Shown piece after piece: positions 46,331 through 59,537 of a stretch of 64,000 nt of DNA. A model generated the notes under the pieces. It was not told the origin of the DNA, made no database searches, and was given only the letters and a program-made list of their open reading frames with translations. The stretch spans positions 10,269,267-10,333,266 of the forward strand of contig NC_033627.1 of NCBI RefSeq assembly GCF_001540865.1. The letters run 5' to 3'. Each line of letters opens with the position of its first letter. Positions within the stretch are counted from its first letter, which is position 1. Source of the stretch: Ananas comosus. Taxonomy: Eukaryota > Streptophyta > Magnoliopsida > Poales > Bromeliaceae. The translations under genes and the position numbers were made by a program.

Positions 46331-49300
46331 CATCCCTCACGTTTAACAACTGATTAATCACAACATTTAAACAATTTATGTGAACATTTAAACAATTTAT
46401 GTTTCTGAATCTTCTGATTAACATCAACGCATATATGAAGTTTATATGCATTTTTGCTTGGATGCTTTGTTTCCCTCTTCTTTCTATTGGACTTTTACAG
46501 CTACGAGTATTTAACGAACTTTAAGTAATTTGGGCCTAATAAGCTTCTTATCACTTTTTTTTTTTTTTTTCGAGTTAACGGGAAAAGATTGGCAACAGAT
46601 TCTAGAGGTTCGTGTTTCCGAGTACTTTGAAAAGTTTATATATCTTGAATGTCCTGCTTATGCATTTGTTCTTCCACTTAATATGACATACCAAGCTTTA
46701 AATATATATTACTATGATATGATTGCTAGGTCTCTGCCAAAGGATGGTCAATTATGATCTGGCTTTAAGCATTACCTTCAGAATGCTTTGTATAATTATC
46801 TTAATATACTGTGTAATTATCTCATTTTACCCTGCAGAGTTCCTTGGATTTGGTACAGAAAATAAACAGAAATGGCTGCTAAATCTATTTTCAGTTTTGG
46901 TGCAGGCAAAAGCTAAACAGGTTTATGTCACTTTACACGCGCAAAAAAAAGGGCAAAAAAAAGGGACCTTGTTTTTCTGGTGATCTCTTTATAATGTCTT
47001 TATTTCAAATCGTGATGCATGATGCTGGCATTCTTGCCACCTAAGTTCCTTTTGTGGTTGACTTTGTTCTGCAGTATTGTTTGTCTATTTTTTTCATAAG
47101 ATTTTTCACTTAACCGTAAATTGCATTAAATATAGGACAAGAACTAAGCAGTCCATTCGATATGTACCTGCTCTTTGATGCCATAGTAATGCGAGGCATT
47201 TAGTTTATATTAATTTTCTGATGTTAATTCTTTCTTACTAAACCTTTTTCATAGGTTAAAACATTCCGTGTGGCCCTTTTGCCAAGGAGAAGCTGGTTGA
47301 TACTAAACGAAGAAGGTACTTTTCTGAATTTTTAGATGCATAAACTCCTATATTGATTTTCACTACCATAGTTCATTTAGGAGAAGAGCACAGCTGACTG
47401 CGTCCAGCTGGTAATTATGCGGGCAAATGTCATAATCCAACGATCGGTTGCACGTACCCGGAGAAACCCGATTTAACTAAATCATTAAACAGTACTTAGC
47501 GGGGGATAAATCTGAGGCAACTTATCCATGGTAGTATTTCTGAGTTTTTTCCCATTGGAACCGCTATTTTCTTTTCCATAAAGCCATATAAATGGCTCCA
47601 TCCTCTTTATCTTTGGCTGTCACATTTTTCTCCTAAAGCGAATGTTTCTCAAATTGTAGGGAATTACGCGCTGTATTCTTATCTTTGTACCAATTGGATT
47701 TTCATATTTATTTGCTTGCCCTTTTGATTGAGCATAAGAGGTGGAATCTTTGCATTCAATAGATGGCTGTAATTTTTTGTTTCTTTTTATGGTTCTCTCT
47801 TGAAATTGAGATTCTAGATGATCCAATTGATATAACCGAATTTTAGTAGTTGTTTGCATTTGTGGATACTTGACGGTAATTTGATGCCAGATCTGAATTT
47901 GAGATGTGATTCACAGATTTTTGATAGAACCTCGGCTTCTTGTTACTTCGCTGCACTTGAAATGCAAGAGCAAAAAATTTGATGCTATCTACTTTGCAAA
48001 TTTATAACTTGATGTGGCTAGGTACACGGCAATCATTGTTGCCAATGAACCTGAAGTTTATATGATCTGATTGATGCAAGTTTGGCTCCTATTCTTTATT
48101 AATTCACTATAAGAATTGTTTCTTCATTGTTTGAATAATACTTGTTCCGGTTATGTAATGAAACCTAATTTTCCTTTTTGAAACATTAAAATCTGTAATC
48201 GTTTGCTCAGGCTCAATAGTAGCAAAGTGAGACCACATTCTAAATTAAACTTTTGGTGTATCAGTCTAATGTTTCTTTGTTAGATACATCAGCGCGTCCT
48301 ATGTGAGCAGTACGAAGATAAAATTCAGATTAAGATAATGACAGTCTTTAGCTTTTTCACTATATGTTCTTGCATTTTTTTTTAGATATTTTTTTGGGAT
48401 TGTTTGAGTTGATTTCTTTAATAGGCTTGTCATAAGTTTTAATGCATCTTTTTGTGTGGGAATCACAAGTTTTTCCTTTTTCTTGAGACACTTCTTTATG
48501 GTAGTGTAATAATAGTCAATCAAAAGCATGCTATATATATATTCTTGAACAACCTCTGTTTTTGGTTTTAATGGAATGGGAATGATAGAGTTATCTTGTT
48601 GAGTCATTTGATACAAAATTTTTGGAATGTTGAGTGGATTTATGTGATTTGAGCTTGTGTAATTTATTCTTTTACGTGTAACTTAAGTCAAAAGCATAGG
48701 TTTAAACCTAACTATTTTATAGGGTTTAAACCTAATCTATTTACTAATTATCTTTTTTGTTCACCTAGTAGAAAAGTGATAAGAACTTTAGATTTGCACA
48801 ATTTTTAAAGAGCATGTTTAACTATTAACTATGCTGATAAAAAAAGATCAAGAGATATTTTTAAGAAGGCTAGTTTGGACAATAAGTTTATTGGCAAATC
48901 AGTTCCATTACCACTAAGCTGCTTACTTAATTTGATTTAATTTGATTTAAATATATTATGACTTTATCAGTTCATTATTGAGGTGTGTTTTCTTGCTTGT
49001 CCTAATAGAGGTAATGCCAAGCTATAGTAGCTAAGGGCAGCTTTTTGGGGTTGTTCCCTGATTATAGCGCAAGTGCATATAGTTTTGTTTTGTTTTCTTT
49101 TAATAGATTGCTTTCTTGAGATCTTGAGTAGCCATGAGCACAAAAACTGATTAAAAAAATCAGGAAAGAATTGTCATTTTTTCTAGTGGCTGAGCAAGAT
49201 CTTGTGCGATGAATTTAATTAGGATTGAAGTGTGGCTTAAACCTCATTGCTAGTTGAAGAAAAACTAGCATTTAACATTGATTTTGATTTGCTTCTAATC

Positions 49301-49355
49301 TAAGCCATGCAATAAGGGGAAAAGAGAGGGCACCAACATTGGTTTGTCTCAATGA
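46331..49355 (+). other. Unassigned interior of the CACTA element, left part
   Basis: AT-rich, intron-like sequence with short possible exons: 46585-46730 (EVRVSEYFEKFIYLECPAYA) and 46838-46920 (FLGFGTENKQKWLLN). I cannot assign them to a family. The N-terminal part of TNP2 is expected here but was not found. Confidence 0.35.
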
Positions 49356-49380
49356 NNNNNNNNNNNNNNNNNNNNNNNNN
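49356..49380. other. 25-N gap
   Basis: The gap size is probably nominal. It lies just before the TNP2 remnant, so some transposase exons may be lost in it. Confidence 0.95.
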
Positions 49381-49479
49381 CAAAGAGAGAATTTTTTTGG
49401 AAAAGATGGCTAAAGTTGACAAACCTCTTCTAGTACGTCATAACCTTATGTATGCATATTGAAAAACGTTACTGGAAAT

Positions 49480-51480
49480 GTACTTATACATTACTAAATT
49501 CAGAAGGAAGATCAAAAGATAATTCTCAAGTCTCCGTCTGACGCCTTACGAGACATGGATAGATATGTGACGTCATCCAGTGTCAAGTGGAAGAACCAAA
49601 ACTATATCTACCCCCTGTCATGGCTTCTATATGAGTGGACGAAGGAAAAGGAAGATTCTGTAAATTATTAAGGGAGTTAATTTCCTAGACCGGTTAGGTG
49701 CATAATATCTCAAATCTTAGTACATGTTAAAGATAGAAAAATCGGGCTTAAAGTCAATGATAGGTCATGTACTTGATGGCAACATTGGCCCATTAGCTGT
49801 AGAAGAATCTTTCCGTGATGAAATGTAGCCAAGCTTGATCAGAACTAGAGTAACTTTTTAGGGAATTTATGCGCTGGAATCTCTTTGGGTGAAGATTACA
49901 ACAATTAGAAGATGAATAGTTGACATTATGCATCTTGAGAGAATATTTCCTGCCGTCCGTTTTTTGAATAGTTATGGTTCATCTTGCGCAATTCTACCTT
50001 GCTGGGAGCCAAATTGCTGGTCCAGGTGCAATCCGTTGGATTGTTATCAATTGAGGTAGCATATGATATTAATTGGGTAACAGATCGGTTTAAAAAAATT
50101 ACTACTTTATGTAGTTTTTTTTTTTCACTTATATATATTTTATTTATTTAGGTTTCATTTGAGACCGTAAAGTCATATGTAGAATGTAGAAACATCCAGA
50201 AGGTTTCATTGCAAAGGTTATCTTAAGTTGAGGAGAGCGCTTAACAATTTTGCATCTACGCATTACATTGGTGTTGAATCTAAGGGCTCAACGCGTCCAG
50301 TAAGAAAGTGATGACGTAATCCTAAATGATTTTATCCTAAACAGAGGCCTATTTTTCCTATATTGGTCGTGCACCTAGAGATGGCGAAATGTAACATTTG
50401 GATATACAACATTGGTACAGCACATCGATAATGTCTATTAATATTTGATCCTATAAGCTCTATTTTGAGTAATTCTTAAACTTAAATTATTAATTAAGAG
50501 TTTATATCCTATAATTTAATTTTAATAGTGTATTTAGTTAGGCTATTTATTTAGCAGAAATTTAAGGAATCAAGGAAAAATAATACGCAGACTCAGAAGG
50601 CGTGATGTCGAGTGTATTCATAAATATAACTTTTCCATGATAATGGTTTAAATTCGCATGTAAGTCTGAGATCACCTTTGAACTTAATCTGTTGAATATT
50701 ATATGGGTAATTAAGACACTGAATTGGCTTGTCATGTTTAATAGGTTCGTAGTTTGAGTAAAGAAAGAAGTGGAGTTATGGAGGAAAATTCAGTGTTGGC
50801 AGCGTCCTCCTAAATGACAGCAAGAAGATATGAAAGATATAGTTTTAATTGGATTTCGTTTCATACGTAATGTTGAGGAGAGACAGAACACATAAAATAC
50901 GGCGTTGTTGTTGTTGGCATTACACCTCTAGTTCTTTCAAGTCAAAGATCAAAATCCTATCAAAGGAGATAGTGCATACTATGGAGTTCTAAAAGAGATA
51001 TTGAAACTATATATAATGAAAGGCAAAGGTTGTGTTGTTTAAATGCGATTGGTTGAGTGCGTTCTGAAGGCAGAGGGATAAGAAGGACAAATTTGGATTC
51101 ACACTTGTTAACTTCAATCGATTGTTATATAGTAATGAGAATATAGCAAATGAATACTTTTGTACAGATCACAAGTTGAACAAGTGTTTATATATCAAGA
51201 CCCTTAGAGGAAGATGCAGTTGTAGTTGGTCACCTAGGACTTGTTTGATATGTCTGCAAAAGAGGAAGAGTGTGGAGATGATATGGAGATTATACTATCC
51301 CGAATGGTTTTAAGAGATAATTTAAATCAGACAGCACTAGTAGTAATAATATTGACAATGGTAACTGGGCAAGGACAATTACCGGGAACAACTTTAATAC
51401 ACCTTTATATTTACTCATCCAAAAGATGTATACATAAAGTGACTGAATCAGAGGATATGATGATATGATGTGATTGATTT
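49480..51480 (+). pseudogene. TNP2-like CACTA transposase, C-terminal half, decayed
   Basis: Fragments in order match the TNP2 C-terminal domains: GLKSMIGHVLDGNIGPLAV (near 49750; family GLKSHDCHVLMQ), ILREYFLPSVF and IVMVHLAQFYLAGSQIAGP (near 49930-50020), VKSYVEC (50170), then SFHT and YGVL blocks (50860-50990) and FGFTLVNFNRLLYSNENIAN (51088-51150) with YIKT near 51200. These correspond to the regions catalogued as DUF4218 and DUF4216. Several stops and frameshifts make it non-functional. Confidence 0.78.
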
Positions 51481-51720
51481 TCAGTTATAAGGTTGATTCA
51501 TTACTTTGTCTTACTTCTGTGTAATTTAATTTTAGTTTCAATGATTCTAACTTTATTTGCTTTAGGACTAGATAATTATCTGTTCATATTTCTATTATTT
51601 ACTGTTCTTGTTTACTTAGATAACAAGTTACAAATGATATTGAAAATTCACGTACGTAGTATCTAAGAATTTCACTATTCATAAAGATTTAGTATTATTG
51701 TTTCTTAAACTATTTTCAAG

Positions 51721-54502
51721 GAGGCCGGCTTAGTATTGGCTAATGGCACGTACAAGATTTCATCCAGACGTTCTATAATTGGTCCTTCAAATGCAACAAC
51801 ACCTAGGTGGTCTATTCAAGAAGATATACCATCAGATAATCACTCGCAAGGCAATCTGGGAGGTCACGATTCAGGAGAACCTTTGATTTGGGTATTGATG
51901 ATGACAATCAATTTAGTTGTGATATGAACAACCTGAAGAAAATATGGGTATTAATTATTAATCCCTCAAAGATATGCATATTCATCAAACTTAGGAATGT
52001 AATTAAGAAATCAATTGATCACTATCAGATATTTATTTTTTAACATATCTTTTTTAATTATTTGGAAAACAGATTCTTCTAAGAAGTCAAAGGAATGGGA
52101 AGAGGTCCTACCGCATGCATAAGATATGGGCTAGCGTGATGGTGATCATTGGCACTAACTTTTAATGAATTTGTAGCCTATTGGCGATGAAGCTGCACAA
52201 TTCACAAACTTCTTAGGCACTATTGGTCGAAGTGGAAACGAAAGCCATTGACATATAAGGATTGGAGGCACATGCCTTTGGACAATAAAAAGATCATGTG
52301 GAATATTGTTAAGTAGTTAATATTAGCTGGTTATTCTCTACATCTTTAATATTGAATCATGTTTAATCAATTAAATAATGTGTGAATTTCTTACAGTTGA
52401 TAGTTAATCTTGGAGATGATAATTGGCCATGGGTTATGAAAGCTCTTGGAAAAAAATGGAAGGACTTCAAATCTGGTCTAAAAGAAAAAGCACTACGATG
52501 CTCATAATATTATGAAGATCGTCTAGTGATCGCGATTCAATAGTCCTCCCAGAGCAGTGGAGACAATTGTTGAATACTGGATAGTGAAGAAGGACAGGTT
52601 CTTCAACAATTTTTCATTCTCAATCATATTCACTCTTTGCTTCTTTTAGTGTTGCTATATAATGCATTTTTTAACCAAGTTGATGTTGTATATAGACGCG
52701 TAGTTTTCGAAGCAAAAGTAACCGTTCTCAAACAATTACTACTCACACTGCTGGGCTCGAGAAGTTTTGGCTCGTATTCGTGAAGAAAAGGTAAATCACT
52801 AAATTCACCTATCCTTCTAAGTTGATTATATACTACGACACGAATTCATTGAATTAATAATTTTTTTTTATTTACAGCGAAAGGAAAAAGGATTAGTCCA
52901 ACTAGGGCCGAACTATTTAAGATTACTCATGTTCACAAAAATGGGACCCGATGAATGAAAGAATGTGCCAAAAAAATTGTAATTAAACTAATGTTTTACT
53001 TTTTGTTGTAAAATTTCTACTTTGACGGCTTTTGTTTTGGCGGCCATGCGGAAACCCAGTCGACTTGCATACTCATGGAGCAGTCCATAATGTACCAATT
53101 GAAATTTTGACCCATCTAATTGCTGTTCAAAGTGTAATGAGAATCAAAATTCTTTACATAATGATGCCATTATCTTCTTTTTAATTTTTGAAAACAGGTG
53201 GTGTTCTTTCTGTTAATGGAAACTTTAGTTTCCACTCATCAGAAAAACTAAACAAATAGCTGAGGTTTTCTCCATAGGCATTCCTCCCATGCTTTTCCCT
53301 TTGCAAGTATCTAGCTTTATTACAGAAAAATGGAGCTTGATATAACGCAATTAACCTCCTGTAGTCAAAAGACACCATGCCTAGGTACCAAAGATGCCAG
53401 ATGAATTGCTAATGCTCAAGTACAAGTGTCACTATCCTTCAACTAGTATTTGTGTGGATTAGGTTCTGATTTTCTTTAGTGATTTGCTTTTCTCTATGGA
53501 ATTTGTTGTTCCTTTGTATGTACAAATCTCAACTTATTCTGCTTCCAAAGACTTGCTACTAAGCAGAGTGTTTTTTCTTCCTTGTTTCTTTTGCAAAAAT
53601 AAATAGCAATTGAGACCTTTTCAATAGCTGTCAAATGACTAAGCAAGAAGTAGGCACCTATGTACTAAAGAAGTATGCTATACATTTCCCTTGTATGTAC
53701 AAATCTCATTTCCTTGCTTCCAAAGACTTGTTACTGAAGTAAGTGTTTTTTCTTTCTTGTTTCTTTTGCAAAAATAAATAGAAATTGAGACCTTTTCAGT
53801 AGCTGTCAAATGACTAAGCAAGAGTAGGTACCTATTTACTAAAGAAGTAAGCTATACATTTCTATCTACTCTTGACGTTGTGATATACATGACCTGTTAT
53901 AGAGAGAGATTGATATGAAGACCAAGAATCAACCAGATATTGCCAAAAAAGGAGCCAAAGAAGTAAATGATTTATTTTCGGAGATATTTGGAAAAGAAAA
54001 ACATGGTCGTGTGCGTGGTCTTGGTTTGGGCCCTGCTCCTACTCATATTTGGACCGACGCACCTTCACCTGCAACATGTATAAGAATGGCAACTGAGGCT
54101 AGAAAGAAAGCAGAGGAGGAAACAAAAGAGATGAAGGAAAGAATGATGGTTATGGAGACCCAGTTGGCTGAAATGAAAGCGATGATGACAACTATGTTGC
54201 AACATAAGTCTACTGATTTCCACCATTCTAATTATACACCTACTAATCCAATGGATGGTCGACAGGTTTACTAATTAAGCATTTCTTAGGGAATTTATTA
54301 AAGTCTTTTATTAAAATTTTAGTATTAATTACATCGTGTTATTTCTTATATAGAATATTGTTGATGCGAATAATCCTAAAGATGCATTGGAGAGAGAAGC
54401 ACGATCGTCATCATCCAGCCATGAGTTTCAGTCTTATCAGGTAAATATTTTGCCTAGATGGAAATATATGTTATATTTTTTTATTAGAAAACCATTTAGT
54501 TC

Positions 54503-54543
<41 letters not shown>

Positions 54544-55140
54544 GGTCCATCAAGCAAAGAAAAAAAGAGTGCGATATGAACCTGAAACTGAGGTAACATC
54601 TATATTGAAAATTTGATAGTGAAATATATGCTCCTCTATTTACTAAAAATGTTGGACAGGGTGCACAAGAAGTGCTCTTAATGTCTGTTGGACAACCTCA
54701 TCGTCCCGTTGCACGAGGACTTCTGTTTAGCAAAGATCCTTCTACTATCGTAGGAGGCGACAAATTAGGTCAACAATATTGGGAGATTTATATTGAGGTA
54801 GTAATGATACCTACAGAAAGTTTGATTAGGAGTTATCATGGTATGACGAGGAGTTATCATGGTATGACGAAGATACGTGATGCTGCAAGAAAATCTATTG
54901 CTTGGCCATCCTATCTTGTAAGTATAATACACATATACATTCAAAATGACATGTATTAAATAATTTTGTATATATTGAAAATTATTGGCCTCAATATTTT
55001 TTTTTATTATAAACAAAACATCTATGTTTAGTTACCAAAATTCAATAATTATTTTCCTTTGATACATTGGAACATAATGCTTGACCTTATATCTAGTACT
55101 CTTTTTTTTTTCTAATACAGGTTAAGCCAGTGAAAAGGTG
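51721..55140 (+). pseudogene. TNPA-like (Ptta/En/Spm plant transposase) gene of the CACTA element
   Basis: Exons show the usual order of this family. A leader: GTYKISSRRSIIGP (51740). A DNA-binding-like part: YKDWRHMPLDNKKIMWNIVK (about 52240-52315), WPWVMKALGKKWKDFK (52420-52470), ARIREEK (52770-52792), LFKITHVHKNGTR (52910-52950). A coiled-coil exon 53915-54271: HGRVRGLGLGPAPTHIW, then EARKKAEEETKEMKERMMVM. A C-terminal exon 54660-54917: GLLFSKDPSTIVGGDKLGQQ and IAWPSYL. Some exons are intact, but there are stops near 52500 and 52950. Such proteins bind subterminal repeats in En/Spm. Confidence 0.75.
53513..53864 (+). repeat. Tandem duplication, two units of about 175 bp
   Basis: 53513-53691 and 53692-53864 share TTGTATGTACAAATCTCA, GTGTTTTTTCTT, CAAATGACTAAGCAAGA and GCTATACATTTC with scattered differences. 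It lies in an intron-like stretch of the TNPA-like gene. Confidence 0.8.
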
Positions 55141-57345
55141 AAGACAGCTATCCGGGGATCTGGGTAAGACGGTGGGATCTCTCTCTTTCACTATAATTCT
55201 TGCACCTTTAATGGTAAGATTACTCTTTTTTTCTATTGGAGAAATCTTTGTGGGTTCCTAAGACCCTAAGAATCGATGACCCAGACGATGCTGCAAAGAG
55301 TTCTATATGGACTACTCTTGGGATTAAGCCAGATGAGGGAGGTATATTTAAGTCTTTCAAGTCCAAAGCCGAAGCTAAGAAATCAGATGCCTCTCACGTA
55401 TTATAGGCAATATCACGCTCTCAATCCTTTCAGGAGAGCACATGATAGGACCTTTTGGGTTACCTGGAGTATATAATTTTTTTTTTCCTTATATTTATAC
55501 AGTACAAGCTAAATGGTTGTTTATAGGATTTGGTGCTGCTAATGTCTTGTTACTCCAATAGAAGCACTGTGTATGTACCTAAAGCAGTAGATTGTTTGAA
55601 GAAAAGCCGGTAGTAGAGCTTGTTAGTGCTTTTGCTTCAAAGCTGCAATGACTAATGGTCAGGCTTGTCAATATGTCTTTGATTGATTAAGAATTGGAAC
55701 TGCAAATATCATTATTCCAATATTGGGGATGTTTTTATAGTAATAGGCGCATTATTCCACTTATATTATTGTGTATAAAGAGTAATGATAGGGATTTTTA
55801 ATTGCAGGAGGTGGAGCACTATGAGATTCGAGAAGTTTTGCGATGTGAGTATACTTCTTTTAGTTGTTTTTCATTTCATAATTTTTTTTTTTTTTGAACT
55901 GAAATTAGAAGAATATATAGGTGCTTTTCATATTTCTTCTGCAATGAAGGGGCATTACAAGATGTTCTACTTAAGAATTTTCCTGCAGAGATAAATCGAT
56001 TTCCGGAGAATGATATCAACATAACTTGAAAAGTAAATAAAAACATCGAATTTGATATCCGCAAAAAGTATAAGACTATAGAAAATGAAATTGTATGGTG
56101 TGTACCCTGAAGCTTTATTGAACTTCCCTGTTTGGAGCTCTTCATTAGGCCTCAAAAATGGACTACGAAATTAAATGGGTTAATTTGGTTCTGGGATGTT
56201 TGCTTTGCACTGGTGTTGTGTTAATTACTGGATTTTCTTACAAAGGCTCCGGCTTTGGTAAAATTGGCTTATGTTTCATATGAAATGCGACTCATTTTCT
56301 CTGATGTTGGGTGGTTAGTAATTTTAATGTGCGGTTTTGCCATTTGCTAGTTTCACACCTATCTGAAGTTCTTAGTTAACATTGTTACAGAATTTTGTAG
56401 TTGTACGGGCCAATCTTGCATTTCAGATGCAGTTTCTAAGTACCAAGTCATCTCAAAGTATTCAAACAGCAGCCCCGAGAGATTAATCATATGGATACAC
56501 GTCCAATACCCGTAGTATAGATTCAGATATAGCATGAGAAATCTGATTTAATTACATGTTTTAATCAGATCTTTTTTGTGCTCTTGATTGACATTTGGAA
56601 AAAAAATTCACGTCCTTACACCCTAAGATATCGAGTGTATAAAGAGAGTAAATTGGAAAGAAGAGGGTAAAAGAACTTCTCGTTCTACTTCCTGCTCTAA
56701 TTAGGTTAATTGTCATGCCTATATCCGTGTCTACTATTGGCTAGTTTGTTGACAATTGAAATCACTTTTTAACACTTAGCTAGCTGAGGAAAAGCGTAAT
56801 CTTACCAGTAAAACTTGTATTAGATTTGAGGTTCTTTATAGATTAGGTTGCACTTCACTTTTCGTCGAATGTTGAGAACTATCAATCATGTTAATTATTG
56901 CATTAAATTTGAAGGATATGAATTGAATAACTTTGATCTTATGATACTAAAAACTGCTTGTATTCTGTATAGGTTTCTTATTACCCAACAAACTTTGTAC
57001 CCTTGTTGTAGATGTTGCTTAACAGGGTTTGACATGTTATCTTGATCTGCTTTTTGTATTTTCTGGATCTTGTTTGGAAGTCATTATTTTCATGTTCAAT
57101 CTCCTTTTATTTCAAATATGTTTTCCTTTGGAGGTCGTTTGGATGAATCATTTTGTTGCTTAATTTCTTCTTGTCTTTACCAAATAGGTTGCTAAGGACC
57201 CATCTGGCAAAGATATCAATGCTCTTAAGCAGCACATAAAGAACCTCCTCATCCAGCCCCGTCCACGCCTCACTTCAACATTTTGTATGATCCCCGCAGA
57301 GAAGGAGCCAACTTTTCCTGTGGACCAATAGAAGGCTTCATTTTG
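55141..57345 (+). other. Unassigned interior of the CACTA element, right part
   Basis: Mostly AT-rich and non-coding. A short open exon at about 57188-57331 follows an AG acceptor and encodes VAKDPSGKDINALKQHIKNL, ending PVDQ-stop. It looks like the last exon of a gene, perhaps captured host sequence, but I do not recognise it. 55210-55480 has a broken frame with RVLYGLLLGLSQMREV. Confidence 0.35.
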
Positions 57346-57659
57346 TTTCATTTTGTCTATAACGAAAATATATATTTGGAGTACTGTTACTATTTGGTTG
57401 TTGGGATTAAACTCATAGTTTTTTTGGTTTAATATGGATGCCGAATATATGATATATACAATTTGAAAGTTTATGAAGTTAACTTTTTGTTCTCTAATTT
57501 TTTTATGCAAAACTTATTGTGATTGAAGTTACTTGCATGCGTATACATATTTGTCATAATCTTTTGTATTTACATGTATGATATATTTATTGGTTAATTG
57601 TTAATTGTTGTTTCGTCGTGGATGCATAAATTTCTATTCAAAACATGCATAATAATGCA

Positions 57660-58227
57660 TTACAAATGCATCTTTTTGCCGAAATTTTGAATAAATGGCA
57701 GTTTTGATTGCCAAAATATATATCTTAGCCGGCACTTTTGACTACCACTATAGATATGTATAGTGGCAGTTTTGATTGCCGAAATAGATATCTTAGCCGG
57801 CACTTTTGACTGCCACTATAGATATATATAGTGGCAGTTGTGAATGCCGAAATAGATAGATTAGCCGGCACTTTTTACCGCCGAAATAGATATGTATAGT
57901 GGCAGTTGTGAATGCCGAAATAGATATTTTAGCGGGCTCTTTTAAGTGCCACTATAGATTCTTTTGAAGGCACTTTTGAGTGCCGAAATAGACATTTTAT
58001 CTGGCCGTTTTAAGTGCCAGCACTTGTATATATACTGGCAATTTAAAGTGCCGGCTATTTAATATTTACTGGCAGTTGTGAAGAAGTGCCAGCAAAAGAA
58101 TTGCCGACTGAGTTTTAGCCGGCATTTGTGAGTGCCACAAAGAACTGCCGGAAAAAATCTTTCCCGGCACTTTTGTTATCTTTCCTGGCAGTTTAAATTG
58201 CCTCTAAAAGCCCCTTTTGGTGTAGTG
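57660..58227 (+). repeat. CACTA right subterminal repeats
   Basis: More than ten copies of TGCCGAAATAGATAT, AGCCGGCACTTTTGA and TAGTGGCAGTTGTGAATGCC occur in both orientations, ending at CCTTTTGGTGTAGTG. Such clusters are the usual transposase-binding regions of CACTA elements. Confidence 0.85.
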
Positions 58228-58257
58228 ATAATAGAAAATTATCTTTTTTGTCTGTAA
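58228..58257 (+). pseudogene. Last codons of the protease pseudogene after the CACTA element
   Basis: With the duplicated ATA counted once, the protease frame continues as IENYLFCL and reaches TAA at 58255-58257, so the transposon landed about 30 bases before the stop. Confidence 0.55.
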
Positions 58258-58822
58258 AATTATAAACTTCAGACTTGATTTGGCATTGTTGTTATTTTTT
58301 TTTATTTTTTTAAACATTATTTCCACATAATTTGATACAAGTGATCATTTTTTTCCTTTAATGATTGCTCAGCTTTCAATACACTCCAGCAAAGTCATGA
58401 ATTAACTAATTTAGAAAAATTTTGGAAGTGAAAAAAAAATTAATTTTTGAGTTTCTTACTTTTTATATTTATTATTTTTGTTATTAAACAAAACGTAAAG
58501 TTTGTGAACATACTTCCATCCCTTCCTATACTATTTGATAAAAGAATGATAATAATAACATACGTGGCTTTAGTATAGTATTTATTTTGTATAAAATTTA
58601 TCTATAAATATATAAACTTTACCACATTATTATATAAATTACAATATTAATTTCGTCTAAAGCAATTATGTGAAAGACATATTTGTGTGACAATATTTGT
58701 TCTTATACTATTTCAAAAAATATGTATATGTGTGAATTGTACATTGATTTGTCATCAGACACATCAAATTTTGAATTTACTTTAATTAAATATTAATCAA
58801 TATTCACAGAAATGTAATTATA
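58258..58822. other. AT-rich intergenic DNA
   Basis: It is the former 3' flank of the protease pseudogene. I see no gene, RNA or repeat structure beyond A/T runs. Confidence 0.5.
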
Positions 58823-59021
58823 TGTAACGACCCAGCCCACTAGCAATAATAACTCGTTGGGCCCAACAACCGGCCCAAAATGCTTAAGCCCAGTTAAGAG
58901 TTTAGCCCTATTTTATCTTATATATAGGACTATCTGGGGTCTCACAATCTCCCCTCCTTTAAGCCCTGACGTCCTCGTCAGGCTCAGACTCACAAGTACC
59001 AGGCGATGTGAGACTCATCTC
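58823..59021 (+). mobile_element. TRIM-family fragment, cut at an N
   Basis: It starts TGTAACGACCCAGCCCACTA, identical to the first 38 bases of the TRIM at 35243, and has AACTCGTTGGGCC and AATGCTTAAGCCCAG. It diverges after about 80 bases and breaks off at the N at 59022. Confidence 0.7.
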
Positions 59022-59022
59022 N
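59022..59022. other. Single N before a duplicated CACTA end
   Basis: The TRIM fragment stops here and a second copy of the CACTA right end begins on the next base. Confidence 0.9.
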
Positions 59023-59501
59023 TATAGATATGTATAGTGGCAGTTTTGATTGCCGAAATAGATATCTTAGCCGGCACTTTTGACTGCCACTATAGATATA
59101 TATAGTGGCAGTTGTGAATGCCGAAATAGATAGATTAGCCGGCACTTTTTACCGCCGAAATAGATATGTATAGTGGCAGTTGTGAATGCCGAAATAGATA
59201 TTTTAGCGGGCTCTTTTAAGTGCCACTATAGATTCTTTTGAAGGCACTTTTGAGTGCCGAAATAGACATTTTATCTGGCCGTTTTAAGTGCCAGCACTTG
59301 TATATATACTGGCAATTTAAAGTGCCGGCTATTTAATATTTACTGGCAGTTGTGAAGAAGTGCCAGCAAAAGAATTGCCGACTGAGTTTTAGCCGGCATT
59401 TGTGAGTGCCACAAAGAACTGCCGGAAAAAATCTTTCCCGGCACTTTTGTTATCTTTCCTGGCAGTTTAAATTGCCTCTAAAAGCCCCTTTTGGTGTAGT
59501 G
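59023..59501 (+). mobile_element. Second copy of the CACTA right end (479 bp)
   Basis: The same length as, and by eye identical to, 57749-58227, ending at the same GGTGTAGTG terminus. Its right flank is TAACTAGATC rather than ATA. Either a second, very similar CACTA insertion was truncated here, or the assembler used the same sequence twice. Confidence 0.85.
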
Positions 59502-59537
59502 TAACTAGATCAAAATGGGCTATGAATTCATAACAAA

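Larger units (their letters stand above)
45685..58227 (+). mobile_element. CACTA (En/Spm) DNA transposon, 12.5 kb
   Basis: The termini are CACTACACCAAAAAGG (45685-45700) and CCTTTTGGTGTAGTG (58213-58227), inverted repeats of about 15 bp, with a 3-bp ATA duplication outside. Subterminal repeats based on GGCACTTTT and TGCCGAAATAGAT are dense at the right end and sparse at the left. It carries decayed TNP2-like and TNPA-like genes in the same direction and a 25-N gap. Insertion lies in the last exon of the protease pseudogene. Confidence 0.93.

Noticed and set aside
58823..59021. Candidate full TRIM or solo TRIM LTR
   Set aside because: Similarity to the first TRIM ends after about 80 bases and the element stops at an N; no right end or target duplication can be found.
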